Assembly (NCBI GenBank): GCA_017470115.1
Contig: JAFUEZ010000003.1
Location: 237,064 to 301,063 of the forward strand
From: Bacilli bacterium
GTDB lineage: Bacteria > Bacillota_I > Bacilli_A > RFN20 > CAG-826
DNA: 64,000 nt
Reading direction: 5' to 3'
In this document: positions 30,713 to 38,938 of the stretch, one piece after another
Layout: each line of letters opens with the position of its first letter
How positions within the stretch are numbered: position 1 is the first letter of the stretch
Notes under the pieces: generated by a model
What the model was told of the DNA's origin: nothing
What the model saw: only the letters and a program-made list of their open reading frames with translations
Database searches by the model: none
Program-made: the position numbers and the translations under genes

Positions 30713-33700
30713 ATGTACAAACTTCGTCCACTCTTTAGAGGTATCGCTGCTGTAGGTGGTTTCTTCTTGGCTGCAACATGTTATGGCTCATTCATTCTCG
30801 AAGAGAATAAAATCATGGTCGACCAACAACTCGGCACAAAATCCTCTATTATCATTACTGAGGAAGATGATGACAGCTTATTCAAAACTTTTGTCCCAGA
30901 CGCTGACATGATGACAGAAGATGGCAAACTTAACCCAGAAGCATGGGATCAAGCTCACAAGAACGCTGCTCAAGCTCTTCAAGAATCTGGAACAGTTCTT
31001 TTAAAGAACACAAACAATTGTTTACCAATCGCCAAGACAGCTAAAGTTTCAGTCTTTGGTCAACGTGGTAAAGATTCCAACCTCACCAGCATTTTCACTG
31101 ATGAAGCTGCCGAAGGAAAATTCGTTCAAAACCCAACACTTAAAGCTGCTTATGCTGCTGTAAGAGGATCAAAGAGTTCACCAGGTTATGCAAACAACAA
31201 ATCATTAACAAATCATTTTAGTGATGGTGAAATTTCAAAAGCTCAACTTTTAGAACAAAACGCTGACCTTGAAGATTCATTTACTGAATATGATACAGCA
31301 ATCGTTGTTTTAGGTCGTCAAAACGCTGAAGGTGCTGATTATCAAAAGGGACCAGACGGTGTTGCTGAAGGTAGAGGTTTAAGAAATCCTTTAGCAGGTT
31401 CAGATGTTGAAAAAGAATTAGTTGAATGGGTTTCAAGTAAATTTAGTAAAGTTATCGTCATGATTGAAACAGTTTCACAAATGGAAATTGGTTACATCAA
31501 GGACAATCCAAACGTTCAAGCAATTATGTACGTTGGTTTATTAGATAACTATGGCTCATCCGCAAAAGGTCTTTACAATATTTTAACAGGTGAAGTTAAT
31601 CCATCAGGTGGATTATATGACATCTATTCATCATGTGTTGAAAATACTCCTGCAGCTGTCAACGTTGGTTTATATGAATTTGCAAACAAGGATGATGTTG
31701 CTTTAATTCAAAACAAAGCATTATCAGGACGTTCAGCAAGAGTTTCTGCTGCTGATATTACAGCATTATTAGAACAAAGAGAAACACAAGGTGGTGGTCG
31801 TATTGATACATCATCAATCGGTACTGGTGGTACAGACTTTGGTTTCTATAACTATTTAGTTGAAGCAGAAGGCTTATATGTTGGTTACCGTTATTATGAA
31901 ACACGTTATGAAGATTGTGTTTTAGATCAAGGTAATGCAAAAGGATCAAAAGGTATTTTTGATTCAACAGGTAGTGAATGGAAATATTCAGAAGAAGTTG
32001 ATTATGGCTTCGGATTTGGCTTAAGTTACACAACATTTGATTTCGAAATCACTGAACCACATTTCGAAAAGAATGGTAAACATGAAATTTTAGCTAAATT
32101 TGATGTTAAAGTTAAGAATACAGGCAGTGTCGCTGGTAGAACTCCAGTTCAAATATACTCACAATCACCTTATACTGCATATGATAAAACTAATGGAGTT
32201 GAAAAAGCAGCCGTCCAATTAGTTACATTTGAAAAGACTGGAATTCTTCAACCAGGTGAAACAAAAACATATCCAGTAATCGTTGATTTACAAGACGTTG
32301 CAAGCTATGACTCATTTAATAAAAAGACATACATCATGGAAGAAAGCTCCGAATACTACTTCTCAGTAGGTAATGGTGCTCATGATGCTTTAAATAACAT
32401 CTTAGCTCTTAAAGGCAAATCAACATCAGATGGCATGGACTATAACGGCAATAGCAAAGCCGCTAAGAAATGGACATATCAAAACGGTGCTGCTGAAGAT
32501 GGTATTGATTCATACACATTTGCATATTCAAAGACCGGTGAACAAATTACTAATCAATTAGGTAAAGTCGATTGGAATGATTTCTTTGATCAACAACAAA
32601 CAAAGAGACTTTCAAGACAAAATTGGCAAGAAACATGGCCAGAAGAATACACTAACTTAACCGCTCCTAAAGAAATGGTTGATCTCTTAAAAGGTAAATA
32701 TTTCGACATTAAGAGAAATGCTGCAGAAAGAAATTTATCAGAAGAAGAATTCAATGCAATGTGGGGTCAAGAAACAGAACTTAAGTTCTCAGACTTCAAA
32801 CTTGCTGACTTCAACGATGATCGTTGGGAAGAATTACTCTCTGGTATTAAATTTGAAGATGCATTAATGTATGCTATTCAATCAGGTCGTGGATTCTCCG
32901 CACTTAATGATATTGGTGTCCCTGCAGGTTCATTTGCAGAAAACGGCGCTGGTATTACCTGGAGACAAAATACTGAAGAAATTCAAGCTCCATGGAAAGT
33001 CGAAAAACCATCAACAGGTTCATATCCATCATCAACAGTTGGTTACTTCAATACATACGCAATTTGGGCATCCTCATTTGATAGAGACGTTATGCACGAA
33101 ATTGGTAGATTAATGGGTAATGACGCAATCGTTGGTGATAAACCAATCGTTTGGTTACCAGGCGCAAATACACACCGTTCAGCATTTGGTGGCCGTGCTT
33201 CACAATACTTCTGTGAAGACCCAGTCTTAACTGGTATTTGTACTATGGAAGTTGCTCATGGCGCTCTTGCAAAAGGTGGTATTATTACAGCTAAACACTT
33301 TGCATTCAACGATCAAGAAGCAGGTAGATCTGGTATCTCACCATTCATGACAGAACAAAGAGCACGTGAAGTTGAACTTCGTGCTTTCCAAATCCCATTT
33401 GAAATGCATAAATACGATACTCCTGAAGAAGACGTTGGTATGATGGGCGTTATGACATCATTCTCAAAGATTGGTGCCATTGAATGTACAGCTCACGAAG
33501 GTTTAATGACAAACATTCTCCAAAAAGAATGGGGCTTCCACGGCTATTGTGTCAGCGACCTTAAAGATGACTTAGACATTATGCCAGAAACATTTAGAGC
33601 AGGTTCAACAGGATATGACTGGAGAACTCAAAATGTTGACGTTGATCCATATAACAATGTCGAATACTTCAAGTATGATAAAGATGTCGTTGCTGGTATT

Positions 33701-33901
33701 AGAAGCGCAGTTAAGAGAAAACTTTGGATGTTTGCTCATACACCACTCGTTAACTCAATTAATAAAACAACACACTCCGAATGGAATATGACATGGTGGA
33801 GAGGTGCTTATATTGCAGGTATTGCTACATCAGCAAGCCTTCTCGGAATCGGCGCCAGCTTATATGCCGTTTCCCTCTTCTTAAAGAAGAAAGGAGCATA
33901 A
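30713..33901 (+). CDS. GH3 beta-glucosidase-type hydrolase, reversed domain order, membrane-anchored
   Basis: 1062 residues from ATG 30713, chosen because GGAGG (30697-30701) lies 11 nt upstream; ATG 30653 and 30695 are also in frame. The order is swapped relative to most GH3: the alpha/beta-sandwich domain comes first (about 60-430, SGTVLLKNTNNCLPI, GFGLSYTTF), then an fnIII-like domain (about 443-560), then the TIM barrel (about 712-990) with KHFAFNDQE and nucleophile D949 in CVSDLKDD. Hydrophobic helices at about 8-26 and 1030-1055 anchor both ends, placing the enzyme outside the cell. Codon use is more C-ending than in neighbours, suggesting high expression. The sugar bond cleaved cannot be fixed. 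Confidence 0.87.
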   Translation: MYKLRPLFRGIAAVGGFFLAATCYGSFILEENKIMVDQQLGTKSSIIITEEDDDSLFKTFVPDADMMTEDGKLNPEAWDQAHKNAAQALQESGTVLLKNTNNCLPIAKTAKVSVFGQRGKDSNLTSIFTDEAAEGKFVQNPTLKAAYAAVRGSKSSPGYANNKSLTNHFSDGEISKAQLLEQNADLEDSFTEYDTAIVVLGRQNAEGADYQKGPDGVAEGRGLRNPLAGSDVEKELVEWVSSKFSKVIVMIETVSQMEIGYIKDNPNVQAIMYVGLLDNYGSSAKGLYNILTGEVNPSGGLYDIYSSCVENTPAAVNVGLYEFANKDDVALIQNKALSGRSARVSAADITALLEQRETQGGGRIDTSSIGTGGTDFGFYNYLVEAEGLYVGYRYYETRYEDCVLDQGNAKGSKGIFDSTGSEWKYSEEVDYGFGFGLSYTTFDFEITEPHFEKNGKHEILAKFDVKVKNTGSVAGRTPVQIYSQSPYTAYDKTNGVEKAAVQLVTFEKTGILQPGETKTYPVIVDLQDVASYDSFNKKTYIMEESSEYYFSVGNGAHDALNNILALKGKSTSDGMDYNGNSKAAKKWTYQNGAAEDGIDSYTFAYSKTGEQITNQLGKVDWNDFFDQQQTKRLSRQNWQETWPEEYTNLTAPKEMVDLLKGKYFDIKRNAAERNLSEEEFNAMWGQETELKFSDFKLADFNDDRWEELLSGIKFEDALMYAIQSGRGFSALNDIGVPAGSFAENGAGITWRQNTEEIQAPWKVEKPSTGSYPSSTVGYFNTYAIWASSFDRDVMHEIGRLMGNDAIVGDKPIVWLPGANTHRSAFGGRASQYFCEDPVLTGICTMEVAHGALAKGGIITAKHFAFNDQEAGRSGISPFMTEQRAREVELRAFQIPFEMHKYDTPEEDVGMMGVMTSFSKIGAIECTAHEGLMTNILQKEWGFHGYCVSDLKDDLDIMPETFRAGSTGYDWRTQNVDVDPYNNVEYFKYDKDVVAGIRSAVKRKLWMFAHTPLVNSINKTTHSEWNMTWWRGAYIAGIATSASLLGIGASLYAVSLFLKKKGA

Positions 33902-33905
33902 GAAA

Positions 33906-34382
33906 ATGTTAAATCTCCTTAAGAAATTATCGATTGGCTCATATTTATTACTCGCTGGGGCTCTTGCCGCAGTCGTAGCCTTAATCGTTATTATCGTTTC
34001 ATGTTCACCAAACGCTTTTGACTTTTGGTTTGTTCAAATGCCATGGGTCATAGTCTTAATCCTCGTTGCTCTTGTAGCTATCGCAGGTGTTATATTCTTC
34101 GCTATTAAAAAAGGCGATGGAATCATTCCTACAGTTTTAGCTCTTGTTGCAGTTATGGCTTTAGTCTTTGCTCTCATTCAAACAATCGAAGGAAAACAAG
34201 ACGTTTTAGGTACAGTTATGTTCTCAGACCTTGAAAAAGGCTATGCACCAGCTGAAACAGCATGCTATGTCGGATTCACAGGTATGATTATTGAAATCGT
34301 TTCCGCAGTCTTAGTTATGGCAAGTTTATTCTTTGGTTATGCAAAACCACAAGAAGCTGCTCCAGCTCCAGCTGCTGAATAA
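33906..34382 (+). CDS. Four-helix membrane protein, partner of the GH3 enzyme
   Basis: 158 residues with four hydrophobic helices (near 10-33, 43-67, 72-92, 120-145) and an Ala/Pro-rich tail (PQEAAPAPAAE). The gene begins 4 bp after the GH3 stop and ends at a strong UUCG terminator, so the two form an operon. No family is recognised. It may help place or stabilise the membrane-tethered glycosidase (inference from context only). Confidence 0.75.
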   Translation: MLNLLKKLSIGSYLLLAGALAAVVALIVIIVSCSPNAFDFWFVQMPWVIVLILVALVAIAGVIFFAIKKGDGIIPTVLALVAVMALVFALIQTIEGKQDVLGTVMFSDLEKGYAPAETACYVGFTGMIIEIVSAVLVMASLFFGYAKPQEAAPAPAAE

Positions 34383-34401
34383 TAATTTCAACTAAAAATT
34401 G

Positions 34402-34428
34402 AAAAGGGTTGCTTCGGCAATCCTTTTT
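34402..34428 (+). terminator. Terminator of the GH3 operon
   Basis: AAAAGGGTTGC-TTCG-GCAATCCTTTTT has a UUCG tetraloop and one G-U pair. Confidence 0.9.
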
Positions 34429-34523
34429 AGTTTCTTTGAAAAAATGCTACTTTTAAAGGGTTTTTATACAAACCACCTCTATAATTGTATGAAACGGTGT
34501 TTAATTTTTAATAACTAAATTGT

Positions 34524-34735
34524 TTATTCTTCTTTGTTTTCTTCTTCAAGTGGTAATTCTTTTTCTAATTGCTGAGGCTTAATTCTCATCATTATCTCTT
34601 TAGGGATAAATGTAAGTAAGATAACTGTGAACGCACAAATGATACATCACTTAAATAGTGTGTTGTAACAAGGATTCTAACAAAAGCGATTAACATTACT
34701 ATTGCTGAAGACCCAATAAATAAAGATAATTGTAA
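34524..34735 (-). pseudogene. Remnant of a PAP2-type phosphatase gene
   Basis: Minus-strand reading gives SSAIVMLIAFVRILVTTHYLSDV, the R-x5-HxxxD third signature of PAP2 phosphatases. Then, after a one-base frame shift, it continues as CAFTVILLTFIPKEIMM and a charged tail ending at TAA 34524-34526. No start or N-terminal part is found. This explains part of the 34383-34994 gap; the rest (34736-34908) shows no gene. Confidence 0.5.
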
Positions 34736-34908
34736 TTGTTAAATTTTTATTTGTAAAAGTTAAAAAATATCATAATTATAATCTAAAATGACAAAAATGG
34801 AGCTTTTTATCCAAGATAAATATATTAGTCAAATGATCACCTTTTTTTGTTGCCTTTGAATAAAGTTGTAAAAAGTCGATTGAATTAGAGCGATTTTGAG
34901 CGAATATG

Positions 34909-34956
34909 TCAATATTTAATCACAAAATTGCACCTAAAATGACTATTTAATATAAT
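34909..34956 (+). promoter_or_regulatory. Promoter and upstream site of the rhamnosidase operon
   Basis: TTGCAC (34928-34933), 17 nt, TATAAT (34951-34956). Directly upstream is TCAATATTTAATCA (34909-34922), 5 nt before the -35. The same 14-mer with the same 5-nt spacing lies at the rhaBD promoter. A direct repeat GAGCGA (34888-34893, 34898-34903) lies 10 bp apart just above. Confidence 0.65.
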
Positions 34957-34994
34957 TAAAAAAACAAAATAATTATTTTTAGGTGGAGGTCATT

Positions 34995-37553
34995 ATGATC
35001 AAAATTCGTAAATTTACAGTCGAATATTTAGAGAATAATTGTGTTACAGATAATAAAAAGCCAAGATTTTCATATGTTTTAGAATGTGATGAAAATGGGA
35101 TTGAGCTTGAAAGCGTCTGTGTCTCGTGTAATGGATGGGAATGTGAAGCAAAAGATTCACGAATAATTACTTATGAAGGTGAGGCTTTAAAACCATTTAC
35201 AAAATATGAAGCTCAAGTAAAAGTTTTAACTAAAAACGGTGAAGAAGCCAACGCTAAAGTCGAATTCGAAACTGGTTTTTTAGATGAAAAATGGGTTGCA
35301 GAATGGATTTCAAATCCAGAATATCAATTTGTTGAAAAGAAAGTTTCCCCAGTTCCTATGGTTTTCAAAAAAACTTTCTCATTTGATAAAAAAGTAAAAG
35401 AAGCAAAACTATTTATTACAGCAATGGGCATTTATGATGTTTATGTAAATAGAAAATTAGCTATTAATCGCTATTTTGCTCCAGGTTTTACTTCATATAA
35501 AACAAACTTACAATATCAAACTATAAATGTTACTGATTTATTGGAAGATAATAATGAAATTTTAGTCCCTGTAGCAGGTGGTTGGGCTGTTGGTTCATTT
35601 ATTTTTACACGTGGAAATAGAAATGCAGCTGATAGACAAGCACTTTTAGCTGAACTTCATGTTGAATTTGAAGACGGAAGTAAAGAGATTATTAAAACTG
35701 ATTCAAGCTGGCAAGTTACGATGGATGGACCAGATAGAGAAGCAGATTTCTATGATGGTGAAACATTTGATGCTCGTATTAATATTGATGAATCAAAATT
35801 TGTTAATGCAGCCAAAGAAACCTTAAAAATTAATCCAAGTTTATATGCTGAAATGGGTTCCCCTGTCATTGAACACGAAACAATGAAATATGTTTCTAAA
35901 AACAAATTAGAAAATGGGAAAATTGTTTATGATTTTGGTCAAAACTTTGCAGGTTTGGTTATTTTAAAGATTAAAGGTGCAAAAGAAGGCCAAAAAGTTG
36001 TTTTAAGACATGGTGAAGTTTTACTTCCAAACGGAGATGTAAACTCAGCGATTTTAAGAAGTGCAAAACAAATGATTACTTATATATGTAAGGAAGGAGA
36101 TCAACAATTTAAACCTAGATTTACATATATGGGCTTTAGATATGTCTCTGTTGAAGGCATTGAAGAAGAAAACGTTGACCTTGAAGCAGTTGTAATTTAT
36201 TCAGATATTGAAATAATTGGTGATTTTGAATGTTCGAATCCAATGTTAAATAGATTACATCAAAATATTATGTGGTCAGCTAAATCGAATTTTGTTGAAA
36301 TTCCTACAGATTGTCCTCAAAGAGATGAAAGAATGGGTTGGACAGGAGATATTTCAATATTCTCGCAAACCGCTAACTTTAATTTTGACATGACACGTTT
36401 CTTAGAGAAATGGTTAAAAGATGTCCAAGCTGAACAACTTAAAACTGGTGGTTTACCAAACACAGTTCCTGCAAACGGATATGGTTTCCCAGCAACAATG
36501 CCTGCAATGGCAATTGATTTCTGGGGAGATGCAATCTTAAATGTTCCTTATCAATTATATATAAGGACAGGAGATATCTCTTTCTTAACAAATTATTATG
36601 AAAACATGCAACGTTATGTTAAAGCTTGTAAATTCTGGGCAGGATTATTAAGTTTTGGCAAAAACAAATATATCTGGCAAAACATTTCAACATTCCATTT
36701 TGGAGATTGGCTAACAACTGATATTCCTAAGATGGGTGCATGGCAAGCAAGACACAAATATACTGCAACCGCATCACTTAGATATACATCAAATCTTTTA
36801 GGTGATATTGCAAATATTTTAAATAAACCTGAAGAAGCAAAAGAATATAAAGAATATAGTGAAAAAGTTGCTGATGCTTACGTTTGGAAGTTTATGGAAG
36901 ATGGAAAACTTAAAGGAGAAGAGTTCCAAACAGGTTATGTCCTTCCAATTCAATTCAAGATGTTTGATGAAGAAACAAACAAAAAAGCAGTTAATAACTT
37001 AAAATCACTTGTTGAAAGAAGAGATTATTGTATTTCAACAGGTTTCCCAGGAACACCTTATATTCTTTACGCTTTAGCAGATAATGGTGAAGTAGAAACA
37101 GCTTATAAGATGCTTTTAAATACGAAATGTCCATCATGGCTTTATGAAGTTAGAGTTGGTGGAACAACCATTTGGGAAAGATGGGATGGTTTAGATGAAA
37201 ATGGTCAAGCAAATTTAGGTGATGATGGAACTCATGGTATGATTTCATTTAACCACTATGCTGCTGGATCTGTTGGCAATTTCTTATACACAAGACTTGT
37301 TGGTTTAGAACCAGTTGAAGCGGGTTATAAGAAATTTAGAGTTAAACCAGTTTTAACTCCAGAAATTAGTTACGCTAAAGCAAAAACATTATCATTATTT
37401 GGTGAAATAAAAGCTGGATGGCGTAAAGAAAATAATCAATTTATTGTTGATGTTGAAGTACCTATTGGAACAGAATGTGAAATCTATTTACCAAGTGGTA
37501 AAATTGAAGTTGTTCAAAACGGTAAACATACTTTAACTGAAAAAATGGACTAG
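34995..37553 (+). CDS. GH78 alpha-L-rhamnosidase
   Basis: 852 residues from ATG 34995 (GGTGGAGG just upstream; the GTG at 34983 is inside that site). It releases L-rhamnose from rhamnosides. The layout is that of GH78: N-terminal beta-sandwich domains (about 1-380; KIVYDFGQNFAG is typical), a catalytic (alpha/alpha)6 barrel (about 390-740) with TDCPQRDERMGWTGD carrying the acidic residues, and a C-terminal beta-sandwich. No signal peptide, so it is cytoplasmic and acts on imported rhamnosides. It is followed 8 bp later by rhamnose isomerase. Confidence 0.93.
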   Translation: MIKIRKFTVEYLENNCVTDNKKPRFSYVLECDENGIELESVCVSCNGWECEAKDSRIITYEGEALKPFTKYEAQVKVLTKNGEEANAKVEFETGFLDEKWVAEWISNPEYQFVEKKVSPVPMVFKKTFSFDKKVKEAKLFITAMGIYDVYVNRKLAINRYFAPGFTSYKTNLQYQTINVTDLLEDNNEILVPVAGGWAVGSFIFTRGNRNAADRQALLAELHVEFEDGSKEIIKTDSSWQVTMDGPDREADFYDGETFDARINIDESKFVNAAKETLKINPSLYAEMGSPVIEHETMKYVSKNKLENGKIVYDFGQNFAGLVILKIKGAKEGQKVVLRHGEVLLPNGDVNSAILRSAKQMITYICKEGDQQFKPRFTYMGFRYVSVEGIEEENVDLEAVVIYSDIEIIGDFECSNPMLNRLHQNIMWSAKSNFVEIPTDCPQRDERMGWTGDISIFSQTANFNFDMTRFLEKWLKDVQAEQLKTGGLPNTVPANGYGFPATMPAMAIDFWGDAILNVPYQLYIRTGDISFLTNYYENMQRYVKACKFWAGLLSFGKNKYIWQNISTFHFGDWLTTDIPKMGAWQARHKYTATASLRYTSNLLGDIANILNKPEEAKEYKEYSEKVADAYVWKFMEDGKLKGEEFQTGYVLPIQFKMFDEETNKKAVNNLKSLVERRDYCISTGFPGTPYILYALADNGEVETAYKMLLNTKCPSWLYEVRVGGTTIWERWDGLDENGQANLGDDGTHGMISFNHYAAGSVGNFLYTRLVGLEPVEAGYKKFRVKPVLTPEISYAKAKTLSLFGEIKAGWRKENNQFIVDVEVPIGTECEIYLPSGKIEVVQNGKHTLTEKMD

Positions 37554-37561
37554 GAGGAAAT

Positions 37562-38803
37562 ATGTCTAGATATCAAGAAGCAAAAGCTATTTATGCAAAA
37601 GTCGGAATCGACACAGATCAAGTAATTGCAAAAATGAAAGAGATTCCAATCTCAATTCATTGCTGGCAAGGCGATGATGTTATTGGTTTTGATGGTTCCG
37701 ATTCTTTAAGTGGAGGAATTCAAACTACCGGTAATTACCCTGGAAGAGCAAGAACTCCTGAAGAATTAATGGCTGATATTAAAAAAGCAGCAAGTTTAAT
37801 GCCAGGAAAGAAAAGACTTAATTTACACGCTTGTTATGCACTTTTAGGTGAAGATAAAGGAAAGGTTGATAGAGATCAATACACATATAAATATTTCGAA
37901 CCATGGATTAAATTTGCTAAAGAAAATGGATTCGATGGAGTTGATTTTAACCCTACATTCTTTGCTCATCCTAAAATGAAAGATGGATTATCACTTTCTT
38001 CTCCAGATGAAGCTACACGTAGATTCTGGATTGAACATGGTAAAAGATCACTTGAAATTGCAGCTGAAATTGGTAAAGCATTTGGCAATAAATGTTTCGT
38101 TAACATTTGGATTCCTGATGGAATGAAAGATATTCCTGCAGATAGACTTGGTCCACGTCTTAGATTAAGAGATTCAATTGATGAAATCTTAACTGTTTTA
38201 GATAAAGAACACGTTCAAGTCGCGGTTGAAAGTAAGGTTTTTGGAATTGGTGTAGAAAGTTATACTGTTGGAAGTGGCGATTTCTATATGAATTATGCTG
38301 CAACTCGTGGCATTTTCTGCCTTATTGATAATGGTCATTATCACCCAACTGAAAATGTTGCTGATAAATATTCATCACTTTTAGCTTTCTATGATAATAT
38401 TGCTGTTCACCTAACTAGATCAGTTAGATGGGATAGTGACCATATGGCTATTTTTGATGACACTATGAAAGATATTTGTGCTGAAATCGTAAAATATGGC
38501 ATGGTTGATAAATTTATTATTGCAACTGACTGGTTCGATGCCTCAATTAATAGAATCTTTGCTTGGGTAGGTGGAGTTAGAGCAATTCAAAAATCATTGA
38601 TGCTTGGACTTCTTACTCCTTGGAAAGAAATGATTGAAGCAGAAGAAAAAGGCGATTTCACAAAACGCTTATATTTAACTGAAAGAAATAAAATGCTTCC
38701 TATTGAAGATGTTTGGGAAGAATATTTGAGAAGCCAAAATTTAAGCGAAGAATTCTACGACGAAATCAAAGAATACGAAGATAAAGTTCTCTCATTAAGA
38801 TAA
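37562..38803 (+). CDS. rhaA: L-rhamnose isomerase
   Basis: 413 residues, E. coli RhaA type. It converts L-rhamnose to L-rhamnulose with Mn2+ in a TIM barrel. Conserved stretches: ISIHCWQGDDV, GGIQTTGNYPGRARTPEEL, GVDFNPTFFAHP, AVESKVFGIGVESY, IDNGHYHPTE and RSVRWDSDH, which include metal ligands. A GGAGGAAAT site is present. It is in an operon with the rhamnosidase, so rhamnose released from a glycoside is isomerised by the next gene product. Confidence 0.96.
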   Translation: MSRYQEAKAIYAKVGIDTDQVIAKMKEIPISIHCWQGDDVIGFDGSDSLSGGIQTTGNYPGRARTPEELMADIKKAASLMPGKKRLNLHACYALLGEDKGKVDRDQYTYKYFEPWIKFAKENGFDGVDFNPTFFAHPKMKDGLSLSSPDEATRRFWIEHGKRSLEIAAEIGKAFGNKCFVNIWIPDGMKDIPADRLGPRLRLRDSIDEILTVLDKEHVQVAVESKVFGIGVESYTVGSGDFYMNYAATRGIFCLIDNGHYHPTENVADKYSSLLAFYDNIAVHLTRSVRWDSDHMAIFDDTMKDICAEIVKYGMVDKFIIATDWFDASINRIFAWVGGVRAIQKSLMLGLLTPWKEMIEAEEKGDFTKRLYLTERNKMLPIEDVWEEYLRSQNLSEEFYDEIKEYEDKVLSLR

Positions 38804-38851
38804 TTAATTTGCAAATATAATTCAATTTTCATTAATTATTTGTAATATCCT

Positions 38852-38900
38852 TCAATATAATCAAATTAATTTTGTAGAAACGGTTATAATAAATTATAAT
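38852..38900 (+). promoter_or_regulatory. Promoter of the GPH-type transporter gene
   Basis: TTGTAG (38872-38877), 17 nt, TATAAT (38895-38900). Upstream TCAATATAATCA (38852-38863) resembles the rhamnose site TCAATATTTAATCA with two T missing. Confidence 0.5.
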
Positions 38901-38938
38901 TAAATATAATTTAAAAAATATTTTAGGAGGTCGTTCTC

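Noticed and set aside
30499-30720. A minus-strand 73-residue ORF over the GH3 leader
   Set aside because: It has no ribosome-binding site, and its open frame follows from the inverted repeats of the leader.
38874-38890. A catabolite-control (cre) site around GAAACGG near the transporter promoter
   Set aside because: Only a partial match to the cre consensus with several mismatches at fixed positions.
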